Below, piece after piece: positions 8,199 to 16,388 of a stretch of DNA of 64,000 nucleotides. The position numbers were made by a program, and so were the translations under genes. The notes beneath the pieces were generated by a model. The model made no database searches, had not been told where the DNA came from, and saw only the letters and a list, made by a program, of their open reading frames with translations. The DNA is taken from positions 93,135 to 157,134 of the forward strand of contig NZ_NWSQ01000019.1 of assembly GCF_002531725.1 (NCBI RefSeq), written 5' to 3'. Origin of the DNA: Rhizobium sp. L43 (lineage in GTDB: Bacteria > Pseudomonadota > Alphaproteobacteria > Rhizobiales > Rhizobiaceae). Positions within the stretch are counted from its first letter, which is position 1, and every line of letters begins with the position of its first letter.

Positions 8199-9406
8199 CA
8201 CCGATCAATCAACCCATCGCTGAGCAGGGGCGTGTCGTCTCCATCGGAGACTACGTTCGCGGCAACATCCGCGAATACGGCATGTTCATCGCGCTCATCG
8301 CGATCATGGTGTTCTTCCAGTTCTCGACCGGTGGCGTTCTCTTCAGGCCGCTCAACCTGACCAACATCATTCTGCAGAACTCGTTCATCGTCATCATGGC
8401 GCTCGGCATGCTGCTGGTGATCGTCGCCGGCCATATCGATCTTTCGGTCGGCTCGGTCGTCGGCTTCATCGGCGCCATCGCCGGCGTGATGACGGTGCAG
8501 TGGCACACCAACTATGTCCTGGCCGGTATCGTCTGCCTTGCCATGGGCGCGCTTGTCGGCGGCATCCAGGGTTATTTCGTCGCCTATCACAAGATTCCGT
8601 CCTTCATCGTCACGCTGGCCGGCATGCTGGTCTTCCGCGGCCTGACGCTGTTCGTGATGACGGCATCGGGAACCGGCACCAGCATCGGTCCTTTCCCGCC
8701 GGAGTTCCAGCTGATCAGCATCGGCTTCCTGCCGAACGCTTTCGATATGGGTGGCATCAACTCGACCTCGATCATTCTGACCGTTGTCGGCGCCGTTACG
8801 CTCTTCTACCTGGCGTGGCGCAAGCGCCTGTCGAACGAGAAGCATGGCAATGACGTCGAGCCGATGGGCTTCTTCCTCGCCCAGAACATCATTGTCTCGC
8901 TCGCCATCCTGGGACTCGGCTACCAGCTGTCGATCTATCGCGGCTTCCCGAATGTGCTGATGGTCATGCTCGTTCTGGTGGCTGCCTATGCCTTCATTAC
9001 CCGCCGCACGACGATCGGCCGCCGCATCTACGCCATGGGCGGCAATGAGAAGGCGACCAAGCTTTCCGGTATCAACACCGAGCGGCTGACCTTCCTGACC
9101 TTCGCCAATATGGGCCTGCTTGCCGGTCTCGCCGGCCTGATCGTCGCGCTGCGCCTCAACTCGGCGACGGCCAAGGGCGGTTTCGGTCTCGAGCTCGACG
9201 TGATCGCCGCCTGCTTCATCGGCGGCGCGTCGGCCCAGGGCGGCGTCGGCAAGGTGACGGGCGCCGTCATCGGCGCCTTGATCATGGGCATCATGAACAA
9301 CGGCATGTCGATCCACGGCCTCGGCACCGACTCGCAGCAGATGGTCAAGGGCGCGGTGCTTCTCGCCGCCGTGTTCTTCGACGTCTACAACAAGAACAAG
9401 GGCTGA
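8195..9406 (+). CDS. gguB: Sugar ABC transporter permease GguB
   Basis: Integral membrane permease of 403 residues (BPD_transp_2/CUT2 family) with about ten hydrophobic helices. The motif GMLLVIVAGHIDLSVGSVVG and the GRRIYAMGGNEKATKLSGI cytoplasmic loop are typical of RbsC/XylH-like permeases. Its start overlaps the gguA stop, with AGGGGAGAAG as the ribosome-binding site. It forms the channel for the GguA ATPase; ChvE is the likely binding partner. Confidence 0.93.
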   Translation: MTPINQPIAEQGRVVSIGDYVRGNIREYGMFIALIAIMVFFQFSTGGVLFRPLNLTNIILQNSFIVIMALGMLLVIVAGHIDLSVGSVVGFIGAIAGVMTVQWHTNYVLAGIVCLAMGALVGGIQGYFVAYHKIPSFIVTLAGMLVFRGLTLFVMTASGTGTSIGPFPPEFQLISIGFLPNAFDMGGINSTSIILTVVGAVTLFYLAWRKRLSNEKHGNDVEPMGFFLAQNIIVSLAILGLGYQLSIYRGFPNVLMVMLVLVAAYAFITRRTTIGRRIYAMGGNEKATKLSGINTERLTFLTFANMGLLAGLAGLIVALRLNSATAKGGFGLELDVIAACFIGGASAQGGVGKVTGAVIGALIMGIMNNGMSIHGLGTDSQQMVKGAVLLAAVFFDVYNKNKG

Positions 9407-9451
9407 GCGCCCAAGCGCAGCCCGGCATTCGCAGTCATATGAATGATGGAT

Positions 9452-9488
9452 TCCGGCTCCTGATGGAGCCGGACAGGCGGAGCTTTTT
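9452..9488 (+). terminator. Intercistronic hairpin between gguB and gguC
   Basis: A perfect nine-pair stem, TCCGGCTCC-tgat-GGAGCCGGA (9452-9473), is followed eleven bases later by CTTTTTCC. It could reduce read-through from the transporter genes into the catabolic genes. Termination is not certain because the T run is offset from the stem. Confidence 0.5.
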
Positions 9489-9521
9489 CCTGTCTTCGCC
9501 GGAACGAGAAGGATCGAAGAC

Positions 9522-10517
9522 GTGCTTATTTCCCAGATCAAAGGTGCCAACGGAGAGATTGTCGTCGCCGTGCGCGAGCCGGGCGGATCGGCCAGGTCGG
9601 TCAACAACGCCGGCAGCGTCTATGCGCTGGCGATCGAAGCCGCCGACGGCGGCAAGTCGCTTGCCGCGGTCATCGAGGCCCATGGCTACGGCGATGCCGT
9701 CGATCTTGAAAAGGCCTATGCGGAAGGCCGCTTCCTGCCGCCGATCACCCATCCCGATGCCGCCCACCTGCACCTGACCGGCACCGGCCTGACACATTTG
9801 GGCTCGGCGGCAACGCGCGATTCCATGCACAAGAAGACCAGCGAGGCGGCCGAGGAAACGCTGACCGACTCGATGAAGATGTTCAAGATGGGGCTTGAGA
9901 ACGGCAAGCCGAAATCAGGCGAAAAGGGCGTGCAGCCGGAATGGTTCTACAAGGGCAACGGCTATGGCACGGCTGCCCCCGGCGCGCCGCTGATCTCGCC
10001 TTCCTTCGCGCTTGACGGCGGCGAAGAGCCTGAAATGGCCGGCATTTACGTGATCGCCAAGGACGGCTCGCCGTTCCGCATCGGCTTTGCTCTGTCGAAC
10101 GAGTTTTCGGACCACGTCACCGAACGGATCAACTATCTCTATCTGGCCCACTCGAAACTGCGCCCGGCCGCCTATGGTCCGGAAATCCGCATCGGCGCCG
10201 CACCGGACGATATTCGCGGCACCTCGCGCATCAAGCGCGGCGACAAGGTGATCTTCGAAAAGCCCTTCCTGTCGGGCGAGGCGAACATGTCGCACACCTT
10301 CGCCAACCTGGAATATCACCATTTCAAATACGGCATCTTCCGTGTCCCGGGCGATGTCCATGTCCATATGTTCGGCACGGCAACACTTTCCTTTGCCGAC
10401 GGCATCAAGGCGGAAGAGGGCGATGTCTTCGAGATTGAAGTCGCCGAATTCGGCCTGGCGCTGCGCAATCCGCTTGAGGTGGCCGCCGAAGAAGAGATCG
10501 CCGTCAGGCAGCTCTGA
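9522..10517 (+). CDS. gguC: GguC / AraD1 family protein (FAH fold), candidate 2-keto-3-deoxypentonate dehydratase
   Basis: A 331-residue protein of the fumarylacetoacetate hydrolase superfamily (GguC/AraD1). The middle has the family features PEWFYKGNGYGTAAPG and GEEPEMAGIYVIAKDG, and the acidic metal-binding region falls near residues 165-200. The start is GTG, with an AAGGA site upstream. It follows gguB and precedes a ketoglutarate-semialdehyde dehydrogenase and L-arabinonate dehydratase. A FAH-fold enzyme acts at the 2-keto-3-deoxypentonate step in other pentose oxidation pathways (Sulfolobus KdaD), so I infer conversion of 2-keto-3-deoxy-L-arabonate to 2-oxoglutarate semialdehyde. The activity itself is inference. 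Confidence 0.85.
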   Translation: MLISQIKGANGEIVVAVREPGGSARSVNNAGSVYALAIEAADGGKSLAAVIEAHGYGDAVDLEKAYAEGRFLPPITHPDAAHLHLTGTGLTHLGSAATRDSMHKKTSEAAEETLTDSMKMFKMGLENGKPKSGEKGVQPEWFYKGNGYGTAAPGAPLISPSFALDGGEEPEMAGIYVIAKDGSPFRIGFALSNEFSDHVTERINYLYLAHSKLRPAAYGPEIRIGAAPDDIRGTSRIKRGDKVIFEKPFLSGEANMSHTFANLEYHHFKYGIFRVPGDVHVHMFGTATLSFADGIKAEEGDVFEIEVAEFGLALRNPLEVAAEEEIAVRQL

Positions 10518-10584
10518 TTTTTGAGATCCGGCCGCCTGCGTGGCCGGATCGTGATGTAAACGGTAAAGGAGGCTTGTTGAGCCC

Positions 10585-12018
10585 ATGACCATTTATCAAA
10601 ACCTGATCGCCGGCGAATGGGTCGGCACCAACGCGACGAAGAACATCAACCCGTCGGATACGAATGAAGTCGTCGGCCTCTATGCCGACGGCAGCGCCGA
10701 GGACACGAAAAACGCCATCGCCGCCGCCAAGGCCGCTTTCCCGGCCTGGTCACGCTCGGGCATCTGGGAGCGCCACGTCATCCTGAAGAAGGCCGGCGAC
10801 GAGATCATGGCGCGCAAGGACGAACTCGGGGCACTGCTCGCCCGCGAGGAAGGCAAGACGCTGCCTGAGGCCACCGGCGAAGTCATCCGCGCTTCGCAGA
10901 TCTTCGAATTCTTCGCAGGCGAAGCCCTGCGACTGGCCGGCGAGGTCATCCCGTCGGTTCGCCCGAATATCGGCGTCGAGATCACCCGCGAGGGCCTCGG
11001 CGTTATCGGCATCATCACGCCGTGGAATTTCCCGATCGCCATCCCCGCCTGGAAGATTGCGCCGGCGCTCTGCTACGGCAACACCATCGTCTTCAAGCCG
11101 GCCGAACTGGTGCCCGCCTGTTCCTGGGCGATCGTCGATATCCTCAACCGGGCGGGCCTGCCGAAGGGCGTCTTGAACCTCGTCATGGGCAAGGGCTCGG
11201 TGGTCGGCCAGGCCATGCTCGAAAGCCCCGACGTTCACGGCATCACCTTCACCGGCTCCACCGGCACCGGCCGGCGCGTCGCCGCCGCCTCGATCGAGCA
11301 TAACCGCAAGTTCCAGCTGGAAATGGGCGGCAAGAACCCGATGGTCGTGCTCGACGATGCCGACCTCAACGTCGCCGTCGAGGCCGCCGCCAATTCCGGC
11401 TTCTTCTCTACCGGCCAGCGCTGCACGGCGTCGTCGCGCCTGATCGTCACCGAAGGCATTCACGACAAGTTCGTCGCGGCGCTGACCGACAAGCTGAAGA
11501 CGCTTGTCGTCGACAATGCGCTGAAGGCCGGCACCCATATCGGTCCGGTCGTCGACGAGCGGCAGCTGAAGACCGATACCGACTATATCGAGATCGGCAA
11601 GTCGGAGGGCGCCAAACTCGCCTTCGGCGGCGAACTGGTTTCGCGCGACACGCCCGGCTTCTACCTGCAGCCGACGCTGTTTACCGAAGCGACCAACCAG
11701 ATGCGCATTTCGCGCGAGGAGATCTTCGGGCCTGTGGTCTCGGTGATCAGGGCGAAGGATTACGACGAGGCGCTGGCCATCGCCAACGACACGCCGTTCG
11801 GCCTTTCGGCCGGCATCGCGACAACAAGCCTGAAACATGCGACGCACTTCAAGCGCAATTCGGAAGCCGGCATGGTGATGGTCAACCTGCCGACGGCAGG
11901 CGTCGATTTCCATGTGCCGTTCGGCGGCCGCAAGGGTTCGTCTTACGGCCCGCGCGAGCAGGGCAAGTACGCTGCCGAGTTCTACACAACCGTCAAGACC
12001 GCCTACACGCTGGCTTAA
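10585..12018 (+). CDS. Aldehyde dehydrogenase, probable 2-oxoglutarate semialdehyde dehydrogenase
   Basis: A 477-residue NAD(P)-dependent aldehyde dehydrogenase. Catalytic landmarks are GIITPWNFPIAIPAWKIAPAL with the cofactor lysine segment IVFKPAELVP, the glutamate in LEMGGKNPMVVLDDAD and the nucleophilic cysteine in FFSTGQRCTASSRLIV. The C-terminus (PFGGRKGSSYGPREQG) is typical of the KGSADH/SSADH group. An AAAGGAGG site lies upstream. Its position between GguC and L-arabinonate dehydratase points to oxidation of 2-oxoglutarate semialdehyde to 2-oxoglutarate, the last step of non-phosphorylative pentose breakdown. Succinate-semialdehyde dehydrogenase is the alternative by sequence alone. 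Confidence 0.88.
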   Translation: MTIYQNLIAGEWVGTNATKNINPSDTNEVVGLYADGSAEDTKNAIAAAKAAFPAWSRSGIWERHVILKKAGDEIMARKDELGALLAREEGKTLPEATGEVIRASQIFEFFAGEALRLAGEVIPSVRPNIGVEITREGLGVIGIITPWNFPIAIPAWKIAPALCYGNTIVFKPAELVPACSWAIVDILNRAGLPKGVLNLVMGKGSVVGQAMLESPDVHGITFTGSTGTGRRVAAASIEHNRKFQLEMGGKNPMVVLDDADLNVAVEAAANSGFFSTGQRCTASSRLIVTEGIHDKFVAALTDKLKTLVVDNALKAGTHIGPVVDERQLKTDTDYIEIGKSEGAKLAFGGELVSRDTPGFYLQPTLFTEATNQMRISREEIFGPVVSVIRAKDYDEALAIANDTPFGLSAGIATTSLKHATHFKRNSEAGMVMVNLPTAGVDFHVPFGGRKGSSYGPREQGKYAAEFYTTVKTAYTLA

Positions 12019-12079
12019 ACAAAGCGCGATGACCCGGCCCGTACGAGGCGGTCCGGGAATATCCTGAAGGACAGAGACT

Positions 12080-13819
12080 ATGAAAAAGAAAGCGGAATGG
12101 CCGCGCAGGCTGAGATCGCAGGAATGGTACGGCGGCACGAGCCGCGACGTGATCTATCACCGCGGCTGGCTTAAAAACCAGGGATACCCGCACGACCTGT
12201 TCGACGGCCGGCCGGTGATCGGCATCCTCAACACCTGGTCGGATATGACCCCGTGCAACGGTCATCTGAGAGAACTCGCCGAGAAGGTGAAGGCGGGTGT
12301 CTGGGAGGCCGGCGGCTTCCCGCTCGAAGTGCCGGTGTTCTCGGCATCGGAAAATACCTTCCGCCCGACCGCGATGATGTACCGCAATCTTGCCGCGCTC
12401 GCGGTGGAAGAGGCGATCCGCGGCCAGCCGATGGACGGCTGCGTGTTGCTGGTCGGCTGCGACAAGACCACGCCGTCGCTGCTGATGGGGGCGGCCTCCT
12501 GCGACCTGCCGTCGATCGTCGTCACCGGCGGGCCGATGCTGAACGGCTATTTCCGCGGCGAACGTGTCGGCTCCGGCACGCATCTTTGGAAGTTCTCCGA
12601 AATGGTGAAGGCCGGCGAGATGACGCAGGCCGAATTTCTCGAGGCGGAAGCGTCGATGAGCCGTTCGTCGGGCACCTGCAACACCATGGGCACCGCCTCC
12701 ACCATGGCTTCCATGGCCGAAGCGCTCGGCATGGCACTGTCCGGCAATGCCGCGATCCCCGGCGTCGATTCCCGCCGCAAGGTGATGGCGCAGCTCACCG
12801 GCCGTCGGATCGTCCAGATGGTCAAGGACGATCTGAAGCCTTCCGAGATCATGACGAAGCAGGCTTTCGAGAACGCCATCCGCACCAATGCGGCGATTGG
12901 CGGATCGACCAATGCCGTCATCCACCTGCTGGCGATTGCCGGCCGTGTCGGCATCGATCTGTCGCTTGACGATTGGGACCGCTGCGGCCGCGACGTTCCC
13001 ACCATCGTCAACCTGATGCCGTCGGGCAAATACCTGATGGAAGAGTTCTTCTATGCCGGCGGCCTGCCTGTCGTGCTGAAGCGCCTCGGTGAAGCCGGCC
13101 TCCTGCACAAGGACGCGCTGACGGTCTCCGGCGAAACCGTCTGGGACGAGGTCAAGGATGTCGTCAACTGGAACGAGGACGTCATCCTGCCGGCCGAAAA
13201 GGCGCTGACCTCTTCGGGCGGCATCGTCGTGCTGCGCGGCAACCTCGCGCCGAAGGGCGCGGTGTTGAAGCCTTCGGCCGCCTCGCCGCATCTGCTGGTG
13301 CACCGGGGCAGGGCTGTGGTGTTCGAGGATATCGACGACTACAAGGCGAAGATCAACGACGACAACCTCGACATCGACGAAACCTGCATCATGGTCATGA
13401 AGAACTGTGGGCCGAAGGGCTATCCGGGCATGGCCGAAGTCGGCAACATGGGGCTGCCGCCCAAGGTGCTGAAGAAGGGCATCCTCGACATGGTGCGTAT
13501 ATCAGACGCCCGCATGTCCGGAACGGCCTACGGCACCGTCGTGTTGCACACCTCTCCGGAAGCAGCCGTCGGTGGACCGCTGGCGGTCGTGAAAAACGGC
13601 GACATGATCGAGCTTGACGTGCCGAACCGTCGTCTGCATCTCGACATTTCCGACGAGGAACTGGCGCGCCGTCTCGCCGAGTGGCAGCCGAACCACGATC
13701 TGCCCAAATCAGGCTATGCCTTCCTGCATCAGCAGCATGTCGAAGGCGCCGACACCGGCGCCGACCTCGACTTCCTCAAGGGATGTCGCGGAAACGCTGT
13801 CGGCAAGGATAGCCACTAA
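12080..13819 (+). CDS. L-arabinonate dehydratase (IlvD/EDD family, [2Fe-2S])
   Basis: A 579-residue IlvD/EDD dehydratase that removes water from L-arabinonate to give 2-keto-3-deoxy-L-arabonate. The length equals that of the structurally studied R. leguminosarum enzyme. The cluster cysteines I recall for that enzyme occur here at 59 (TPCNGHL), 127 (VGCDKT) and 200 (SSGTCNT), and the proposed catalytic serine at 480 (ISDARMSG). Related sugar acids (D-fuconate, D-galactonate) may also be used. It is the last gene of the chvE-ggu cluster, with a strong terminator after it. The sugar dehydrogenase and lactonase that would feed it are not in this window. Confidence 0.92.
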   Translation: MKKKAEWPRRLRSQEWYGGTSRDVIYHRGWLKNQGYPHDLFDGRPVIGILNTWSDMTPCNGHLRELAEKVKAGVWEAGGFPLEVPVFSASENTFRPTAMMYRNLAALAVEEAIRGQPMDGCVLLVGCDKTTPSLLMGAASCDLPSIVVTGGPMLNGYFRGERVGSGTHLWKFSEMVKAGEMTQAEFLEAEASMSRSSGTCNTMGTASTMASMAEALGMALSGNAAIPGVDSRRKVMAQLTGRRIVQMVKDDLKPSEIMTKQAFENAIRTNAAIGGSTNAVIHLLAIAGRVGIDLSLDDWDRCGRDVPTIVNLMPSGKYLMEEFFYAGGLPVVLKRLGEAGLLHKDALTVSGETVWDEVKDVVNWNEDVILPAEKALTSSGGIVVLRGNLAPKGAVLKPSAASPHLLVHRGRAVVFEDIDDYKAKINDDNLDIDETCIMVMKNCGPKGYPGMAEVGNMGLPPKVLKKGILDMVRISDARMSGTAYGTVVLHTSPEAAVGGPLAVVKNGDMIELDVPNRRLHLDISDEELARRLAEWQPNHDLPKSGYAFLHQQHVEGADTGADLDFLKGCRGNAVGKDSH

Positions 13820-13848
13820 CCGGGTAAATCCAGGATTGGAAATCGATG

Positions 13849-13875
13849 AAAGGCGGGGCATCACCCCGCCTTTTT
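13849..13875 (+). terminator. Rho-independent terminator of the chvE-ggu-dehydratase cluster
   Basis: A perfect ten-pair stem, AAAGGCGGGG-catca-CCCCGCCTTT, with TTTTT overlapping and extending its 3' arm. It separates the sugar cluster from the toxin-antitoxin pair. Confidence 0.9.
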
Positions 13876-13883
13876 CTTTGCGC

Positions 13884-13926
13884 TTGCTCAACAAGGAAAT
13901 GGCACTATATTTTGTACAAGTGTACA
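13884..13926 (+). promoter_or_regulatory. Promoter and operator of the toxin-antitoxin pair
   Basis: TTGCTC (13884-13889) and TATATT (13906-13911) are spaced 16 bases apart as -35 and -10. Immediately downstream, over the expected start of transcription, are two copies of the palindrome TGTACA (13913-13918 and 13921-13926) separated by AG. The position suits autorepression by the antitoxin. Confidence 0.6.
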
Positions 13927-13938
13927 GGATGTATGGTC

Positions 13939-14181
13939 ATGTCGAAGGTGGTCGGCGCAGCCGAGTTCAAGGCGAAATGTCTGAACCTTATCGACCAGAT
14001 GGGGAAGGACGACGAATCTATCGTCATCACCAAGCGCGGCAGGCCGGTTGCCGTGCTTTCGCCGGCACCTGACACCAGCGGACGCAGGAGTATCATCGGC
14101 GCGATGAAGGGGAGCGTATTGCGCTATGACGATCCGCTGTCTCCGGCCGTTGAGCCGGAGGATTGGGACGCCCTCCGTTGA
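13939..14181 (+). CDS. Type II antitoxin, Phd/YefM family
   Basis: An 80-residue antitoxin. The N-terminal Phd/YefM DNA-binding fold is visible in AAEFKAKCLNLIDQM and IVITKRGRPVAVLSP; the short C-terminal tail would wrap the toxin. Two in-frame ATGs (13933 and 13939) follow AGGA; the second has the better spacing. Paired TGTACA palindromes in the promoter suggest autoregulation. It overlaps the toxin gene by four bases (TTGA), as expected for a coupled antitoxin-toxin operon. Confidence 0.85.
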   Translation: MSKVVGAAEFKAKCLNLIDQMGKDDESIVITKRGRPVAVLSPAPDTSGRRSIIGAMKGSVLRYDDPLSPAVEPEDWDALR

Positions 14182-14588
14182 TCGTCATCGATACGCACAT
14201 CCTCGTTTGGGCAATGCAGGACGATGCACGGCTCGGCTCACAAGCCCGGCGCATCATCGATGAGATGACGGAGAAAAGCCGGATCCTGATTTCGGCGATT
14301 ACACCTTGGGAAATCGCGATGCTCGTGCAGAAGGGACGCTTGGCGCTCGGCGATGACGTCGGGCGATGGATCGATAGCGCGCTGTCTCTGCCCGGACTCC
14401 AGCTCGCACCGATCGAACCTTCCATAGCGATAGACAGTGTTCGGCTGCCCGGCGAGTTTCATGCCGATCCGGCGGACCGCATCATCGCCGCAACAGCCCG
14501 TTTTCATCGCGTACCGTTGCTGACCGCCGATCAGGCGATCCTCAGCTACGGCGCCCTCGGTCATCTCCAGGTTCTTGCGGCCGGTTAG
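14178..14588 (+). CDS. vapC: PIN-domain toxin, VapC family
   Basis: A 136-residue PIN-domain ribonuclease. The acidic residues that bind metal are visible: Asp5 (VIDTHILVW), Glu45 (SAITPWEIAML), Asp97/Asp100 (HADPADRIIAATA) and Asp118 (LLTADQAI). VapC toxins cleave tRNA or rRNA until neutralised by the paired antitoxin. The start is read as TTG at 14178, overlapping the antitoxin stop; a TTG at 14163 in the same frame is also possible. The full set of acidic residues suggests an active toxin. Confidence 0.85.
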   Translation: MIVIDTHILVWAMQDDARLGSQARRIIDEMTEKSRILISAITPWEIAMLVQKGRLALGDDVGRWIDSALSLPGLQLAPIEPSIAIDSVRLPGEFHADPADRIIAATARFHRVPLLTADQAILSYGALGHLQVLAAG

Positions 14589-14609
14589 AGCGGTTCGGGG
14601 CTGTTCCGC

Positions 14610-15434
14610 TCAACTCTGGCTCTGGCTTTGCATCTGCCCGCCGTCCTCGACCTTCACGGTGACCGACAGCGTTTCGCCCGGCGTGCCGATGCGCATGCCT
14701 GAAATCGGCGCGGCGTCGCGGTAGCAAAGACCGGAAGCGATCCTGATGTAACGCGCATCCGGGCAGATCTCGTTGGCCGGATCGAATCCGACCCAGCCGA
14801 GGCCGGGAATATGGGCTTCGGCCCAGGCATGGGTCGCCGCCTGTTCGACCTTTTCCTCCATCATCAGATAGCCCGAGACATAGCGGGCCGGCACCTGCAG
14901 GGCGCGGGCGGCGGCAATGAAGATATGCGCATGGTCCTGGCAGACGCCGCTCTTCTTCTCCAGCGCCTGTTCGGCCGTCGTCTCGGTGTTGCTGGTGCCG
15001 GGCTTATAGGCGACCGTCTCGTGGATTGCCGCCATCAGCGCATGCATGCGGGCAAGCTCGTTATCGCCACCGACGCCCTTGATCAGTTCCTTCACTAATT
15101 TGCCGCCCTTGGTCAGCGGCGTGTCGCGGAGGAAGAGCCAAAGCGGGCAGAAGCCGGTATGCGGGCCGGTGACGCCGTTATTGTCCTCCGTTTCGACCTC
15201 GCCTTCGGCGAGAATGCGCGTCACATCCTGCTCGCCTTCCAGCGAGACCAGATTGACGTGATTGCCGTACTGGTCGTCATATTCCACCTCGGGTATCGCA
15301 CCCTCGACCTTCAGCGCCCAGGTGAGGACTTTCTGATGGTGGCTCGTCGGCGGCGTCAACCTCAGTCTTTGCAGCGAGAACTGCGTCGGTCCGTCGTAGC
15401 GGTATTCGGTGAGATGGCTGATTTTCAGTCTCAT
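14610..15434 (-). CDS. Transglutaminase-like cysteine protease family protein
   Basis: A 274-residue protein with the bacterial transglutaminase N-terminal beta domain (KISHLTEYRYDGP) and a transglutaminase-like core. The Cys-His-Asp triad is Cys165 (KSGVCQDHAH), His202 (ATHAWAEAHIP) and Asp218 (WVGFDPANE). It is the last gene of a three-gene operon with an alpha-E protein and a circularly permuted ATP-grasp protein. That trio recurs widely and has been proposed to make or process a peptide-like product. The true substrate is unknown. Confidence 0.88.
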   Translation of the reverse strand: MRLKISHLTEYRYDGPTQFSLQRLRLTPPTSHHQKVLTWALKVEGAIPEVEYDDQYGNHVNLVSLEGEQDVTRILAEGEVETEDNNGVTGPHTGFCPLWLFLRDTPLTKGGKLVKELIKGVGGDNELARMHALMAAIHETVAYKPGTSNTETTAEQALEKKSGVCQDHAHIFIAAARALQVPARYVSGYLMMEEKVEQAATHAWAEAHIPGLGWVGFDPANEICPDARYIRIASGLCYRDAAPISGMRIGTPGETLSVTVKVEDGGQMQSQSQS

Positions 15435-15446
15435 GTTCTGATCCGC

Positions 15447-16388
15447 TTATACATAGAACCGATAGCCGTCGGAAATCTCCGCGCCGAGCTGGTTGTTGCG
15501 CGAGACGAAATCCTCGAGAAATTCGTGCAGGCCCTGATCCATGATATCCCGGATCGCCCGCGTCTGCAGCGTGGTGCGGATCGCATCGGCCGTATCGTGG
15601 GCAGGCAGCCGCTCGCCATAATCCTGGGAGAGATAGCCGAGATTGCTGACGATCTTTTCGTAACAATAGGCAAGCGAGCGCGGCATCTGGACGTTCAGCG
15701 TCAGGAAGTCGGCAATGTTCATAGCCCGGTATTCGCCATCATAGGCCCAGCTATAGGCGCGATGCGCGGAGACCGAGCGCAGGATCGATTCCCACTGCAC
15801 ATTGTCGAGAGAGGAGCCGACTGATGAGACCGAGGGCAGCAGCACGTAATATTTCACGTCGAGAATGCGGCTGGTATTGTCCGCCCGCTCGATGAAGGTG
15901 CCGATGCGGGCGAAATTATAAAGTTCGTTTCTCAGCGTCGAGCCGTGGAAGGCGCCGCGAATGAGGCCGGCGCGGCGCTTGATGGTGTCGATCACCTCGG
16001 GCATTTCGGCCGGCTTCACGCGCTTTTCGAGCAGCGACTTCAGGTCGATCCAGCATTCGTTGGTCGCCTCCCAGGTCTCGCGTGTCAGGGCGGTGCGCAC
16101 CATGCGGGCGTTGTTGCGGCCTGATTCGATGCAGGACATGACGCTCGACGGGTTGGCGCGATCGCGCAAGAGATAGTCGATCGCATCGGCGTTCGTCAGC
16201 TTCGTATGGCCTTCGTCATAGGCTTCGCGCACGCCCGCACTTTGCAGCACGCCATCCCAGTTGTCGTCGCCGGCGCTGCTGCGGGTGAGCGACATGCGCA
16301 GCCCGGCATCGACCAGACGGGCAATATTTTCGGCGCGCTCGATGTAACGGAACATCCAGTAGAGGCCGTTTGCGGTTCTTCCGAGCAT
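15447..16388 (-). CDS. Alpha-E domain-containing protein
   Basis: A 313-residue, mostly helical protein of the alpha-E family (DUF403), recognised from MLGRTANGLYWMFRYIERAENIARL at the N-terminus and the repeated pattern YNFARIGTFIERADNTSRILDVKYY. The biochemical role is unknown; the family is tied to the ATP-grasp and transglutaminase genes on either side. Its ATG overlaps the stop of the ATP-grasp gene (ATGA), and the transglutaminase gene follows after 12 bases, so the three should be cotranscribed. Confidence 0.9.
   Translation of the reverse strand: MLGRTANGLYWMFRYIERAENIARLVDAGLRMSLTRSSAGDDNWDGVLQSAGVREAYDEGHTKLTNADAIDYLLRDRANPSSVMSCIESGRNNARMVRTALTRETWEATNECWIDLKSLLEKRVKPAEMPEVIDTIKRRAGLIRGAFHGSTLRNELYNFARIGTFIERADNTSRILDVKYYVLLPSVSSVGSSLDNVQWESILRSVSAHRAYSWAYDGEYRAMNIADFLTLNVQMPRSLAYCYEKIVSNLGYLSQDYGERLPAHDTADAIRTTLQTRAIRDIMDQGLHEFLEDFVSRNNQLGAEISDGYRFYV

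Noticed and set aside
10750..13303. Two long antisense frames across the dehydrogenase and dehydratase genes
   Set aside because: No domain signatures; the sense proteins have full catalytic motifs.
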